Virus record (IMG/VR): IMGVR_UViG_3300029319_000098
Span: 1-45,952 of that record
Strand: one strand, 5' to 3'
DNA length: 45,952 bases
DNA from: a virus
Position 1 is the first letter of the stretch. Every line of letters starts with the position of its first letter. A program made the translations under genes and the position numbers. A model generated the notes under the pieces. That model was not told the origin of the DNA. It was given only the letters and a program-made list of their open reading frames with translations, and did not search any database. Below, in pieces: positions 17,253 to 23,782 of this stretch.

Positions 17253-17768
17253 TTAAAACGGCAACTCGTCTTCTTCGACTTCTTGTTTAGGTACTGTTTT
17301 ATTTACTGATAATACTTTAACAACTCTAGGTGTTTTCATCTCATTACCGTTTCTACCAGTCCAACTTTCTATTACTACTTCTACCTCAAACTTCATTGTA
17401 TTTAACATATCTAATGTTAAAGGAGGTAAAAGCATTTTTCCGTCTTTCTCTTGAGTGAGCTTACACATATTCATAAACGCATAATACCCACTGTTAGAGC
17501 CCATATCTTCTTGTAAGTGAGGGTACAGTGAGGGGTCAGGTTTTTTGAACCTAAATAAACCTTTGTGTTTTACGTCAACTCCATTAATCTTAAACACTGG
17601 TTCAAAAATATCAGCCAAGAATTTTCCTTGGACTTCTTTATTTTCTTTTACATTTAAACCAGTTACTGTAGCTGTATATTTACCCTCGTCAATCGGTGAA
17701 CTATTTTCATCTTTCACTTCATACCAAGCGTCTTCATTTAACAAATCATCTAATAAATCACTTACCAT
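17253..17768 (-). CDS. Single-stranded DNA-binding protein analogue
   Basis: The 171-residue protein starts MVSDLLDDLLNED after an AGGAGG-type site. Its middle is beta-rich (PIDEGKYTATVTGLNVKENK, FEVEVVIESWTGRNG), compatible with an OB-like fold, and it ends EVEEDELPF. An acidic tail ending in Pro-Phe is the hallmark by which bacterial SSB proteins recruit partners. It does not look like the standard SSB family; phage analogues of this kind usually lie beside a recombinase, as here (overlapping ERF). Function is inferred from the tail and context. Confidence 0.72.
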   Translation of the reverse strand: MVSDLLDDLLNEDAWYEVKDENSSPIDEGKYTATVTGLNVKENKEVQGKFLADIFEPVFKINGVDVKHKGLFRFKKPDPSLYPHLQEDMGSNSGYYAFMNMCKLTQEKDGKMLLPPLTLDMLNTMKFEVEVVIESWTGRNGNEMKTPRVVKVLSVNKTVPKQEVEEDELPF

Positions 17769-18411
17769 TTTTTCCCTCCTTGGTTTTTGATTCTTTATAT
17801 TCTAACAGCCAGTCCATATAGTTATCTTGGTGTAACTTTTGAGCCTTAACTGCTTGTGTTACCTTGTCTCTGAACTCTTCATTTTCATCTTTTACTGTAT
17901 CAATTACAGTCTTGAATTGTTCATCGGTTAGTGGTTTGGTTGTTGGTGTAGGTTTCTTAACTTCTTTTTTTTGTACGTTACCGTCTGTATCTTCATCACT
18001 AGCAATACCAACAAAAGAAGCTAAGCTATATCTTTTAAAATAAGTTATAGCACTACCCATAGATTGATATTTATTTTGTGCTTGTATGATTTGAGTTTCT
18101 ACTTTACTAGAAATATATTCACCAGACGTGTGCATATATAAAGTAATTACACCCACGTTTTCATTGTCCCCACAAGGCATTTGAATAAAAGATATTCCGT
18201 GCTTAGACAAGATAGGTCTAAGATACTGAACTAATTTATCAAACGTAGTATACTTGTGAGCAAAGCCCTTACTTTCTTTAGGTAAGTCTTTGATTTCTTT
18301 TTGGACTTTTGTCTGAGCCAAAGCAAGTTTTGCTATTGAACTAGACATTTCAAAGTGTAATGCTGGTCGTGTTAGCATAGACACTTCTTCTTCAGATTTT
18401 TTTGTCGCCAT
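17758..18411 (-). CDS. erf: ERF-family single-strand annealing protein
   Basis: The 217-residue protein matches the ERF superfamily: KYTTFDKLVQYLRPILSKHG (about 53-72) with ISFIQMPC, then GSAITYFKRYSLASFVGIAS (about 119-138) followed by DEDTDGN. ERF proteins form rings on single-stranded DNA and anneal complementary strands. The C-terminal third is Lys/Thr-rich, often the variable part. It is adjacent to the SSB-like gene (11-base overlap) and downstream of a RecB/Cas4-like nuclease, a typical phage recombination cassette. The upstream promoter-like element has the cleanest -10 of the leftward arm. Confidence 0.93.
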   Translation of the reverse strand: MATKKSEEEVSMLTRPALHFEMSSSIAKLALAQTKVQKEIKDLPKESKGFAHKYTTFDKLVQYLRPILSKHGISFIQMPCGDNENVGVITLYMHTSGEYISSKVETQIIQAQNKYQSMGSAITYFKRYSLASFVGIASDEDTDGNVQKKEVKKPTPTTKPLTDEQFKTVIDTVKDENEEFRDKVTQAVKAQKLHQDNYMDWLLEYKESKTKEGKNGK

Positions 18412-18444
18412 ATTTTTCTCCGTTATTGGTTATTATTGTGACCT

Positions 18445-18473
18445 ATTTTATTCACGTTATTTATTAATGTCAA
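18445..18473 (-). promoter_or_regulatory. Putative sigma70-type promoter for the ERF gene
   Basis: On the minus strand CTTGACA (TTGACA at 18473-18468) is followed after 17 bases by TAAAAT (18450-18445). The start would fall about 25-30 bases before the ERF ATG. The -35 box overlaps the last codons of the upstream nuclease gene. It has the best -10 among six similar leftward elements. Confidence 0.65.
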
Positions 18474-19347
18474 GTATATTCTTTTGGTACGGACACAAAC
18501 TTCTGACTTCACAGTAAGCCTCACATTTTTTTCCCTCCCAAGTTTCTACAACATTACACTTTGGAGGTGTTCTTTTATCAGCTAAGTGCTCAAGCAATAG
18601 GTCTCGTTTGTAAGTATAAAACTCTACGAGTTCTTCATCATCTACTAAAGGAACATCAACAAAATAAATATTTCTATCTATTCCTCTATCTTTTGACATA
18701 GCAGTAGAGGCGTCTCTAATATTCATTTGCAGTTTTTGAGCCCTTACTTTATAGCCCTCTTGCTCTAACAAATATCGATACATATTTATTTGCAAAAGCC
18801 AATCACCAAAATCAGCTATGCTTTCATCACGATACCATTGTTTGATTTGTTTTATTTGACCAGCTCTTCCCCATTTACCACTACGTTTATAGCGAGCACC
18901 AGAGGGGTCAGGAACAAGCGTGTGCGTCATACCCAATACTTTCATCGCCTTAAAACTTCCAGTGTTTTTATAGTCGATAAGAGTTTCTGTTTCTTTATCA
19001 TAAAAATCCAGAATACCTGTAATGTCTAATCCTTCAAGTTGGTGCTCAATCAAATACTTATCCTTCGACAAGTCTTGTTTCTCTAAATTTTCGTGGTGAA
19101 TTGTTCCCATAAGTGCGTATGCACGTTCTTGAGGGTTGATATAATATTCTGTTGTGCGTTTGAGATATGATTCGCAAGTGCCTACCAAGAGTTCGGTAGT
19201 GCTCGGTGGTCGGTCGTCAGGTCTTTGTTCTGACATAGCTTTAAGAGTTGCTACAGACATACAGCGTTCAACCATACGACATTTTTCAAAGCAGTGCTCA
19301 AAGCTAGTTGTTTCTTTATCAGGGCAGATAAATCCAATAGCTCCCAT
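18457..19347 (-). CDS. RecB/Cas4-like PD-(D/E)XK nuclease with Cys cluster
   Basis: I choose the ATG at 19347 because GAAAGGAAAG precedes it by nine bases; the frame is open to 19452. The 296-residue protein shows the RecB-family order: MGTIHHENLEK (His about 84-85), ITGILDFYD (Asp about 114), LIDYKNTGS (Asp125, Lys127) and a QINMYRYLLEQEG helix. Cys occur at about 8, 19, 23 and 29, with a C-terminal group (KKCEAYCEVRSLCPY). The N- plus C-terminal Cys arrangement is the one that binds an iron-sulfur cluster in Cas4/AddB relatives. It probably resects ends to feed ERF annealing. Confidence 0.85.
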   Translation of the reverse strand: MGAIGFICPDKETTSFEHCFEKCRMVERCMSVATLKAMSEQRPDDRPPSTTELLVGTCESYLKRTTEYYINPQERAYALMGTIHHENLEKQDLSKDKYLIEHQLEGLDITGILDFYDKETETLIDYKNTGSFKAMKVLGMTHTLVPDPSGARYKRSGKWGRAGQIKQIKQWYRDESIADFGDWLLQINMYRYLLEQEGYKVRAQKLQMNIRDASTAMSKDRGIDRNIYFVDVPLVDDEELVEFYTYKRDLLLEHLADKRTPPKCNVVETWEGKKCEAYCEVRSLCPYQKNILDINK

Positions 19348-19350
19348 AGT

Positions 19351-19415
19351 GTGTCTTTCCTTTCGGAAGAGGTTACCAGGTTGGGTGAGAGTTCCTCTCT
19401 TAGTTTCCTGGTAAC
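19351..19415 (-). promoter_or_regulatory. Structured 5' leader of the RecB/Cas4-like nuclease
   Basis: GTTACCAGG (19372-19380) pairs with CCTGGTAAC (19407-19415), and the loop holds an inner hairpin GAGAG-TTC-CTCTC (19387-19399). Directly downstream in the transcript, TTCC-GAAA-GGAA forms a small GNRA-capped hairpin containing the purine-rich ribosome site. The arrangement suggests control of translation initiation, possibly by the nuclease or a phage regulator. Confidence 0.55.
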
Positions 19416-19464
19416 TATTTCTTCCTTTGCTTTTCGTACACATAAAATACACACATATAACAAA

Positions 19465-19490
19465 AAAGGCAAGTATTTCTACTTGCCTTT
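19465..19490 (-). terminator. Intrinsic terminator
   Basis: AAAGGCAAGTA (19465-19475), loop TTTC, TACTTGCCTTT (19480-19490): a perfect 11-bp stem. In the leftward direction it is followed by TTTTTTG, a good U-run. It lies between a putative promoter at 19624-19652 and the nuclease gene, so it may insulate or attenuate. On the minus strand TTGCCT (overlapping the stem) and TATTTT 17 bases on could serve as a promoter just past it. Confidence 0.8.
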
Positions 19491-19648
19491 GTTTGCAAAG
19501 GAGTCGATGATATGTCTTACTATATCAAAGACAATGAAAAAAGTCTAGCTAGCTAGAGAAACTAATGGAAATCAAAACAAGTGTTAATAGTGAGTGTTTG
19601 CCCTAGCTTGCTAGCTATAGTTAGTTTACTATCTTTGTTATCAACTTG
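19491..19648. other. Non-coding spacer with CTAGC palindromes
   Basis: No gene is supported here (the whole non-coding stretch is 19348-19648). It contains a perfect 14-bp palindrome TCTAGCTAGCTAGA at 19544-19557 and CTAGC-TT-GCTAG near 19603-19614. Similar CTAGCTAG dyads occur in the 27.9-kb control region, so they may be binding sites of a phage regulator. Confidence 0.5.
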
Positions 19649-19652
19649 TCAA
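19624..19652 (-). promoter_or_regulatory. Putative leftward promoter
   Basis: On the minus strand CTTGACA (TTGACA at 19652-19647, overlapping the stop of the 19649 gene) is followed after 17 bases by GTAAAC (19629-19624). The -35 is perfect, the -10 weak. The transcript would run into the terminator at 19465-19490 before the nuclease gene. Confidence 0.45.
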
Positions 19653-19870
19653 GAATTATTTTTTTTCTCGTCACAAATTATTTTTATTTGTGCCTTGTTT
19701 AAATCAATTCCAGTTTGGTTGATGAACTTTTTCAGTGCACTTTTTTTATCTGTTGCTACGCACTCAAAAAAGAACCTACCGTTCTGATAGTTTTTATTTT
19801 GCTTTGCTAAAATAACAAAGCGTTGAGCACTTCCAAGACTCAACTTGTTAGTTGTGTATGTATCGAGCAT
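19649..19870 (-). CDS. Hypothetical protein, 73 residues
   Basis: The protein starts MLDTYTTNKLSLGSAQRFVI after a GAGG site, has an alpha-beta character (FFFECVATDKKSALKKFINQ), and ends KIICDEKKNNS. No family is recognised. It stands alone between a striking 33-bp dyad upstream and a promoter-like element at its stop. Confidence 0.6.
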   Translation of the reverse strand: MLDTYTTNKLSLGSAQRFVILAKQNKNYQNGRFFFECVATDKKSALKKFINQTGIDLNKAQIKIICDEKKNNS

Positions 19871-19905
19871 AGTTGTAAATCCTCATATTGTTAAAGTTAG
19901 AGCAT

Positions 19906-19938
19906 TTTATACAATATACAAAAGTTTTATTGTATAAA
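19906..19938. promoter_or_regulatory. Perfect inverted repeat, operator-like
   Basis: TTTATACAATA (19906-19916) and TATTGTATAAA (19928-19938) are a perfect 11-bp inverted repeat separated by 11 bases, so the half-site centres are 22 bp apart, about two helical turns. It lies about 35 bases upstream of the 19649 gene's start (read leftward). TATACAAT-like -10 boxes lie within the arms. It looks like a dimeric repressor operator overlapping a promoter. Confidence 0.6.
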
Positions 19939-19947
19939 TCAACACTT

Positions 19948-20040
19948 TTATTTTTCGAGTTTATCAATAGACTCGAGCCCTTTTTTGATACCATATATGA
20001 CACCAATAAGTGACGTTATTGCTATAAAATAATCAAACAT
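19948..20040 (-). CDS. 30-residue membrane peptide
   Basis: A short ORF, MFDYFIAITSLIGVIYGIKK followed by GLESIDKLEK, has one membrane-length hydrophobic stretch and a charged C-terminus. GGAGGAAAAG precedes the ATG and the start overlaps the stop of the upstream gene. It belongs to a chain of coupled micro-ORFs (20,645 to 19,948). Confidence 0.5.
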   Translation of the reverse strand: MFDYFIAITSLIGVIYGIKKGLESIDKLEK

Positions 20041-20221
20041 TTTTTCTTTTCCTCCTTATACCACTGATACGATTATACCACATAAACTCAAAGCCAAGCT
20101 TTTCAAGTTTGGCAATAAGATTATCTATTTTCTCTTGTAAATCAAGAGCTTGTTTTGCTGTTTTTATTTCATCTAACATTTTTGAATCTATAATATCACG
20201 TTCTATATTTTTATCAGTCAT
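20033..20221 (-). CDS. 62-residue coiled-coil protein
   Basis: The protein MTDKNIERDIIDSKMLDEIK continues as a probable coiled coil (QALDLQEKIDNLIAKLEKLG) and ends with a basic RRKRKNV. A GGAGGAG site precedes the start. No known domain. Confidence 0.58.
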   Translation of the reverse strand: MTDKNIERDIIDSKMLDEIKTAKQALDLQEKIDNLIAKLEKLGFEFMWYNRISGIRRKRKNV

Positions 20222-20224
20222 ATC

Positions 20225-20425
20225 TTAACTCCTCCAATTTGTTTCTTTTTCAACAAACTTAATATTATTAAGTTCATCTTCTGTTTTGCATTGTTCAATT
20301 AAATGTACATTATGCCACATTTCTTTTAATACCATATCATCACCAATTTCAATCATATCTAAATAGTCATTGAAAAATTCAAATATAGCATTTTTTTTTA
20401 GTTGTTCTATATCCTTATTACTCAT
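20225..20425 (-). CDS. 66-residue acidic protein
   Basis: I choose the ATG at 20425 (MSNKDIEQLKKNAIFEFFND) because GGAGGAACACAAG precedes it and it overlaps the upstream ORF's stop (ATGA). The open frame extends upstream to 20461 inside that ORF. Helical and acidic; unknown function. Confidence 0.6.
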   Translation of the reverse strand: MSNKDIEQLKKNAIFEFFNDYLDMIEIGDDMVLKEMWHNVHLIEQCKTEDELNNIKFVEKETNWRS

Positions 20426-20550
20426 CTTGTGTTCCTCCAAAATAATTTTATTATTTCCCACATTAATATTACAATCATTATTGTAAGTAGTAGTTCAGCT
20501 TGTGTCATACAAGCCCAGTATACTACGTCTAAGTCTACGTCATAATACAT
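20422..20550 (-). CDS. 42-residue membrane protein
   Basis: This short ORF reads MYYDVDLDVVYWACMTQAEL, then LLTIMIVILMWEIIKLFW and ends RNTR. The C-terminal hydrophobic helix followed by basic residues suggests an inner-membrane peptide with its N-terminus outside. GGAGGTATAAGTG is its ribosome site, and it is coupled at both ends. Confidence 0.55.
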   Translation of the reverse strand: MYYDVDLDVVYWACMTQAELLLTIMIVILMWEIIKLFWRNTR

Positions 20551-20645
20551 CACTTATACCTCCTTGAGTATAGTCTTGTTATCGTTATCTCCAAGAGCCT
20601 AAGGTCGTGAAGAATCTTTGCTAATTTTTTTTGTTTACAATTCAT
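20550..20645 (-). CDS. 31-residue basic peptide
   Basis: The ORF reads MNCKQKKLAKILHDLRLLEI, then TITRLYSRRYK. It has an excellent ribosome site (AGGAGGGGAAT) and ends overlapping the next ATG by one base. It may serve mainly as a coupling leader, or be a small regulatory peptide. No homology recognised. Confidence 0.5.
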   Translation of the reverse strand: MNCKQKKLAKILHDLRLLEITITRLYSRRYK

Positions 20646-20657
20646 ATTCCCCTCCTA

Positions 20658-20686
20658 TGTGGATATGTGTATAAAATTGTGGATAA
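20658..20686 (-). promoter_or_regulatory. Two DnaA-box-like sites
   Basis: TTATCCACA (20686-20678, minus strand), a perfect DnaA-box consensus, and ATATCCACA (20666-20658) lie 20 bp apart in the same orientation, in an AT-rich leader directly upstream of the 20,645 micro-ORF. Two phased boxes can bind host DnaA, as an origin element or as regulation of the operon. Confidence 0.45.
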
Positions 20687-20690
20687 GTAT

Positions 20691-20716
20691 GAGAAACGCC
20701 CCAAAAGGGGCGTCTC
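20691..20716 (-). terminator. GC-rich hairpin after the 20,754 gene
   Basis: ACGCCCC (20696-20702), loop AAAA, GGGGCGT (20707-20713), extended by GAG/CTC with a bulge. It lies just past the stop of the leftward gene at 20754. In that direction no strong U-run follows, so it may act as an RNA-end stabiliser or factor-assisted terminator. Confidence 0.6.
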
Positions 20717-20753
20717 TGTGTGTCGTCGACTAACTGATAACAACAACATAAAT

Positions 20754-21017
20754 CTAGCTCTGAGCTTGTTGATTTAGCTTTGCTACCTCTTCTTCAGTCT
20801 TCCTGATAGCCTCTTGAGCCTCAGGTGTATAGATAGCATACCAAATTCCAAAGAGATTCTCTCCTAGGAATTTCATATCATCAGAGTTAGAGGGCTCTTT
20901 ATCTTTGAGCACATCACTAGCTACAGCTAGTGCTTGTCCAAAGATTAACTGACCTCTAGGGGTTTTAGCAAAAGCTCTAGCTTTTGCTATAGATTCATCA
21001 TTTACTTTTTTAGGCAC
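20754..21017 (-). CDS. Hypothetical protein, 87 residues
   Basis: The GTG at 21017 is preceded by GGAGGTGGCAA. The product MPKKVNDESIAKARAFAKTP is helical, contains FLGENLFGIWYAIYTPEAQE and ends in a Glu/Lys/Gln-rich helix. It overlaps the upstream gene by eight bases. No family recognised. Confidence 0.65.
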   Translation of the reverse strand: MPKKVNDESIAKARAFAKTPRGQLIFGQALAVASDVLKDKEPSNSDDMKFLGENLFGIWYAIYTPEAQEAIRKTEEEVAKLNQQAQS

Positions 21018-21435
21018 TTGCCACCTCCTTTGAGTTTACTAAGTGTTTGGTTGAATTTACTTCAGCGTCGATAAGTTTCATATCATTTAGAGCTTTATCA
21101 AACTCATCTCGAAGACTTTCTACAATGTTTAACAGTCTTTCAGACTGCATAGTCTTGTGTTTCACTGCAACTTTTTGTGTACCTATGGTACAGTCGTTCA
21201 TCTTATCTACTTGTTCAGAACCTACTTCTTCTTTAGAAGACTCGTTCCATTGTTTTTCTTTTTCAAGACCAAGACCCATTGAAAATATATTGAGCACCGT
21301 TATAAGCTCCAGAGGAGTACACATACTCAGTGCTTTAGATGTCATCATCTTTATCTCTTCATATTCAGGTCTTTTTAATAATTCTTCGTCAAGAAAAGCG
21401 AAGAACTCTATTGAATCAGGTTTTTGCATAGCCAT
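21010..21435 (-). CDS. Hypothetical protein, 141 residues
   Basis: The protein starts MAMQKPDSIEFFAFLDEELL after an AGGAGG site; a CAA-repeat leader and a TTGACA promoter precede it. The sequence is helical and acidic, with a C-terminal coiled-coil-like LLNIVESLRDEFDKALNDMK. It heads a leftward transcription unit. Function unknown. Confidence 0.65.
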   Translation of the reverse strand: MAMQKPDSIEFFAFLDEELLKRPEYEEIKMMTSKALSMCTPLELITVLNIFSMGLGLEKEKQWNESSKEEVGSEQVDKMNDCTIGTQKVAVKHKTMQSERLLNIVESLRDEFDKALNDMKLIDAEVNSTKHLVNSKEVASA

Positions 21436-21457
21436 TTGAACCTCCTATCGGTTTGGC

Positions 21458-21530
21458 GTTGTTGTTACGTATATAACTTAAGCGTTTCATTTTGTACTTG
21501 TCAAGGATTTATTTTCTACGTAGTAGAAAA
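21458..21530 (-). promoter_or_regulatory. Promoter cassette A: dyad, CTTGACA promoter, CAA leader
   Basis: Read leftward: a dyad TTTTCTAC-TAC-GTAGAAAA (21530-21512), CTTGACA (TTGACA at 21504-21499), 17 bases, TTAAGT with TATATA just downstream, then an AACAACAAC leader (21466-21458), AGGAGG and the ATG at 21435. The same arrangement recurs at 24.2 kb. The dyad sits where an operator or activator site would, and the palindromic TACGTAGTA core is shared. Confidence 0.6.
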
Positions 21531-21578
21531 AAAATACTTGCTAATATAGGTGAAACCCAAATTGTCAAAAATAATATT

Positions 21579-21791
21579 TCAATCAAGGTCTTCACCTACA
21601 GTCCACAACTCCCCAGTTTCAGGGTCTGTAACCCCAATATAAAAACTGTTTTTCATAGGGTTATGAGCCTCAACACTAGGTCTAAAACCTAGGTCGTGTA
21701 TATTATTTACAGCTGTGTTCATTTTCTTCATCTCTCTACGAAGAGCTCTTTCTCTTGTAGATAACTTTCTATAAGGTTTATCTAGTTTCAT
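21579..21791 (-). CDS. Hypothetical protein, 70 residues
   Basis: The product MKLDKPYRKLSTRERALRRE is basic at the N-terminus and then reads PTDPETGELWTVGEDLD-like at the end (FYIGVTDPETGELWTVGEDL). An AAGGAG site precedes the ATG and the start overlaps the upstream stop. Unknown function. Confidence 0.62.
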   Translation of the reverse strand: MKLDKPYRKLSTRERALRREMKKMNTAVNNIHDLGFRPSVEAHNPMKNSFYIGVTDPETGELWTVGEDLD

Positions 21792-22063
21792 TTCTTTCTC
21801 CTTTTTAGTTTCTTTTTTTGTTCGTCGGTCAAATTAGTCAACTCGTATTTAGTCTTTAGCTGACGGTTAAACTCAACCAACAGTTCATCATATTCTAGGT
21901 CGCTTAATAACTCAGCGTATTGAGCACGCTGGTTTTGATGTTCGTACATTTCCTCAGGACTAGCTCCTGGCTTTAGTAACGGAAACATTTCACGCATTAG
22001 TACACTCTCAAGCACCCAGCTACCATTTAGTTCTACGTCTATAACTTTCTTCTTACTCTTCAT
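21788..22063 (-). CDS. Hypothetical protein, 91 residues
   Basis: I choose the ATG at 22063 (MKSKKKVIDVELNGSWVLES) because GAGG lies six bases upstream and it overlaps the preceding stop; the frame extends to 22183 but that part lies inside the 22,053 gene. It has helices rich in Glu/Tyr/Leu and a Lys-rich end. No domain recognised. Confidence 0.62.
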   Translation of the reverse strand: MKSKKKVIDVELNGSWVLESVLMREMFPLLKPGASPEEMYEHQNQRAQYAELLSDLEYDELLVEFNRQLKTKYELTNLTDEQKKKLKRRKK

Positions 22064-22424
22064 CAATAGCCTCCACTTTGAGCACCTTAACAATCTCCTT
22101 GTTATCATAGCCCAGTCCAGCTTGTGTTCTGTTCCAGAAACTTTCGTATCTGTCTTCAACATCATAACGAGTTTTGCAGTCACTAAATAGTTCGTTCTCT
22201 TCAGTGTCTATAATCTCTTGTCTTATACCACTTTTATCTCCACAATCACGAGGAACACTTGGATACCATAACGTAGTTATGTTTGCTGTTAGTTTATTAT
22301 CGTCGGTAATAAAGCTTTGGTAGATATTGGTTTGGTATTTCTCCTCTCTCAATACACTACCGTTAGCAGTGCCCTCTCTTTTTTGTAGTCTTTTAATACA
22401 AATTGCTGTTACTCTATATATCAT
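22053..22424 (-). CDS. Hypothetical beta-rich protein, 123 residues
   Basis: The protein starts MIYRVTAICIKRLQKREGTA after a GGAGG site. It contains NIYQSFITDDNKLTANITTL and a C-terminal DNKEIVKVLKVEAIDEE, suggesting beta strands. It overlaps both neighbours. Its role is unknown. Confidence 0.62.
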   Translation of the reverse strand: MIYRVTAICIKRLQKREGTANGSVLREEKYQTNIYQSFITDDNKLTANITTLWYPSVPRDCGDKSGIRQEIIDTEENELFSDCKTRYDVEDRYESFWNRTQAGLGYDNKEIVKVLKVEAIDEE

Positions 22425-22789
22425 CTATAACCTCCTATAGGTTCTTGCCATTTATCTTTATCATAATCAGGATAAGTATCGTCCCACCAGTCTTGATAGA
22501 GTTCGTCGAACTCTTCATACTTGAGACTGTTTGAGAGACGTTCGTCTCGAAGAACCTCAGCGTCTTCTTCAAATACTTTGAAGTCTCCAGCTCCAGCATT
22601 AGGGTGCTCAGAGTCTTCTATCCAAGCAAGACCGTCTTTCTGATTATCCAAGATTTTTGTAACCTCTTCTTCAGAAGAGGCTATAATGTCCTGATAGTAG
22701 ACCTTGGTTACTTTCTCTTCAGCAAAGACTCTGAAGACCTTTTTATTGAATCTGTTGTAATTGATATTTTCTGTATTTATTTTACTCAT
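22421..22789 (-). CDS. Hypothetical acidic protein, 122 residues
   Basis: The product MSKINTENINYNRFNKKVFR contains a strand-rich EEKVTKVYYQDIIASSEEEV, then an acidic Asp/Glu/Trp-rich C-terminus (ELYQDWWDDTYPDYDKDKWQ). Its acidity could mimic DNA, as in phage anti-defence proteins, but that is speculation. A GGAGG site precedes the start. Confidence 0.6.
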   Translation of the reverse strand: MSKINTENINYNRFNKKVFRVFAEEKVTKVYYQDIIASSEEEVTKILDNQKDGLAWIEDSEHPNAGAGDFKVFEEDAEVLRDERLSNSLKYEEFDELYQDWWDDTYPDYDKDKWQEPIGGYR

Positions 22790-22994
22790 TGATTACCTCC
22801 AATATATCGTCGACATATATCGACCCAATCTCGTCGAACATACCAACCTCAGAGCCCTTAACGTCGACTAAGAGCACTGTCTTGTACCCTCTACCTTGTT
22901 TGATAGACTCCATAGCAACAGCATTGGTAGGTATACCAAGCTGTCCAGTGATTAACTTTGTTCCTTTTTTGATGTTCTTAAATGATTCTTTCAT
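22782..22994 (-). CDS. Hypothetical protein, 70 residues
   Basis: The product MKESFKNIKKGTKLITGQLG continues as a probable small beta barrel (YKTVLLVDVKGSEVGMFDEI, then IYVDDILEV). A GGAGG site precedes the ATG, which lies directly after the upstream stop. Unknown function. Confidence 0.62.
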   Translation of the reverse strand: MKESFKNIKKGTKLITGQLGIPTNAVAMESIKQGRGYKTVLLVDVKGSEVGMFDEIGSIYVDDILEVINE

Positions 22995-23228
22995 CTATTC
23001 GTCCTCCTCGTTGTAAAAGTGTAAGTGTTTCACTACTTCCATTAACTGGAAGATAGCGTTTAACTCCTCTTCTCCTTGATATTCCATAGCCTCTTCGAGA
23101 CCTCCAGTCTCCTCGATTACTGTCAAGCAATCTTTAAGACTAGTTAGAGTATGTCTAAAGACATTACTAACATATCTAGGGTGATTAAATAACTCTCTAT
23201 CGATTAAACTACCGTCTTCATAAGCCAT
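22995..23228 (-). CDS. Hypothetical acidic helical protein, 77 residues
   Basis: The product MAYEDGSLIDRELFNHPRYV is Glu-rich and helical (LEEAMEYQGEEELNAIFQLM). The leader carries an AACAACAACAA element (23254-23244) and AGGAG. No function recognised. Confidence 0.62.
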   Translation of the reverse strand: MAYEDGSLIDRELFNHPRYVSNVFRHTLTSLKDCLTVIEETGGLEEAMEYQGEEELNAIFQLMEVVKHLHFYNEEDE

Positions 23229-23265
23229 AGTTTTCTCCTTTTATTGTTGTTGTTAATAAATTTTT

Positions 23266-23329
23266 GCCCCTATCTAAACCAATCTCTCTACGGCTAGTGC
23301 TCAACCAAGAGAAAGGGAACTCAAGGGGC
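23266..23329 (-). promoter_or_regulatory. Stem-loop in intergenic leader
   Basis: GCCCCT (23266-23271) pairs with AGGGGC (23324-23329); an inner TCTCT/AGAGA stem closes a loop containing a GTGCTC copy. It sits in the 129-base gap between the 23,358 stop and the next start, and may end or stabilise the upstream message; the run after it is A/T-mixed, not a clean U tract. Confidence 0.45.
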
Positions 23330-23357
23330 GTTAGTTTACTTCGAGCTATTTTTTGCA

Positions 23358-23771
23358 CTACTTAAGTCCTCCTACTACTTTGTAGTAGATATTAATCCCT
23401 GAGGGGGATTCAGCCTCTTCGTGTGAATATCTCACACCAAAGGTGACGAGTTTTTCGTCTTCATCTAACTCTTCTCCAGAGTTAGCATACGTCCAGAGAC
23501 TTCCAGTCTCAGCATACGTTGGTTTTATCGGCACAGAAACCCAGTTAATGTTCAGGTTTCTCTCCAAATCTATGTTGTAGTGTTTGCATATCGAAGATAT
23601 GCAGTAAGACAACTTGTAAAAGAGTTCTTCATTTATCTGAAGTATACCACCAAAATCTTCATCTAGATTGTGAGGTAATCTACCAAAGCCAAGGTCAGAG
23701 ACACTGAAGTCCTCGTCCAGTTTAACCTCAACGGAATTAATGTAATGCTTTACTAAAGAACTGATAGTCAT
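23358..23771 (-). CDS. Hypothetical protein, 137 residues
   Basis: The product MTISSLVKHYINSVEVKLDE ends with KVVGGLK. It has an acidic N-terminus and beta strands such as KLVTFGVRYSHEEAESPSGI. AGGAG precedes the ATG. The gene lies in the early cluster of unknowns, and no family was recognised. Confidence 0.62.
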   Translation of the reverse strand: MTISSLVKHYINSVEVKLDEDFSVSDLGFGRLPHNLDEDFGGILQINEELFYKLSYCISSICKHYNIDLERNLNINWVSVPIKPTYAETGSLWTYANSGEELDEDEKLVTFGVRYSHEEAESPSGINIYYKVVGGLK

Positions 23772-23782
23772 TTGTTTCTCCT

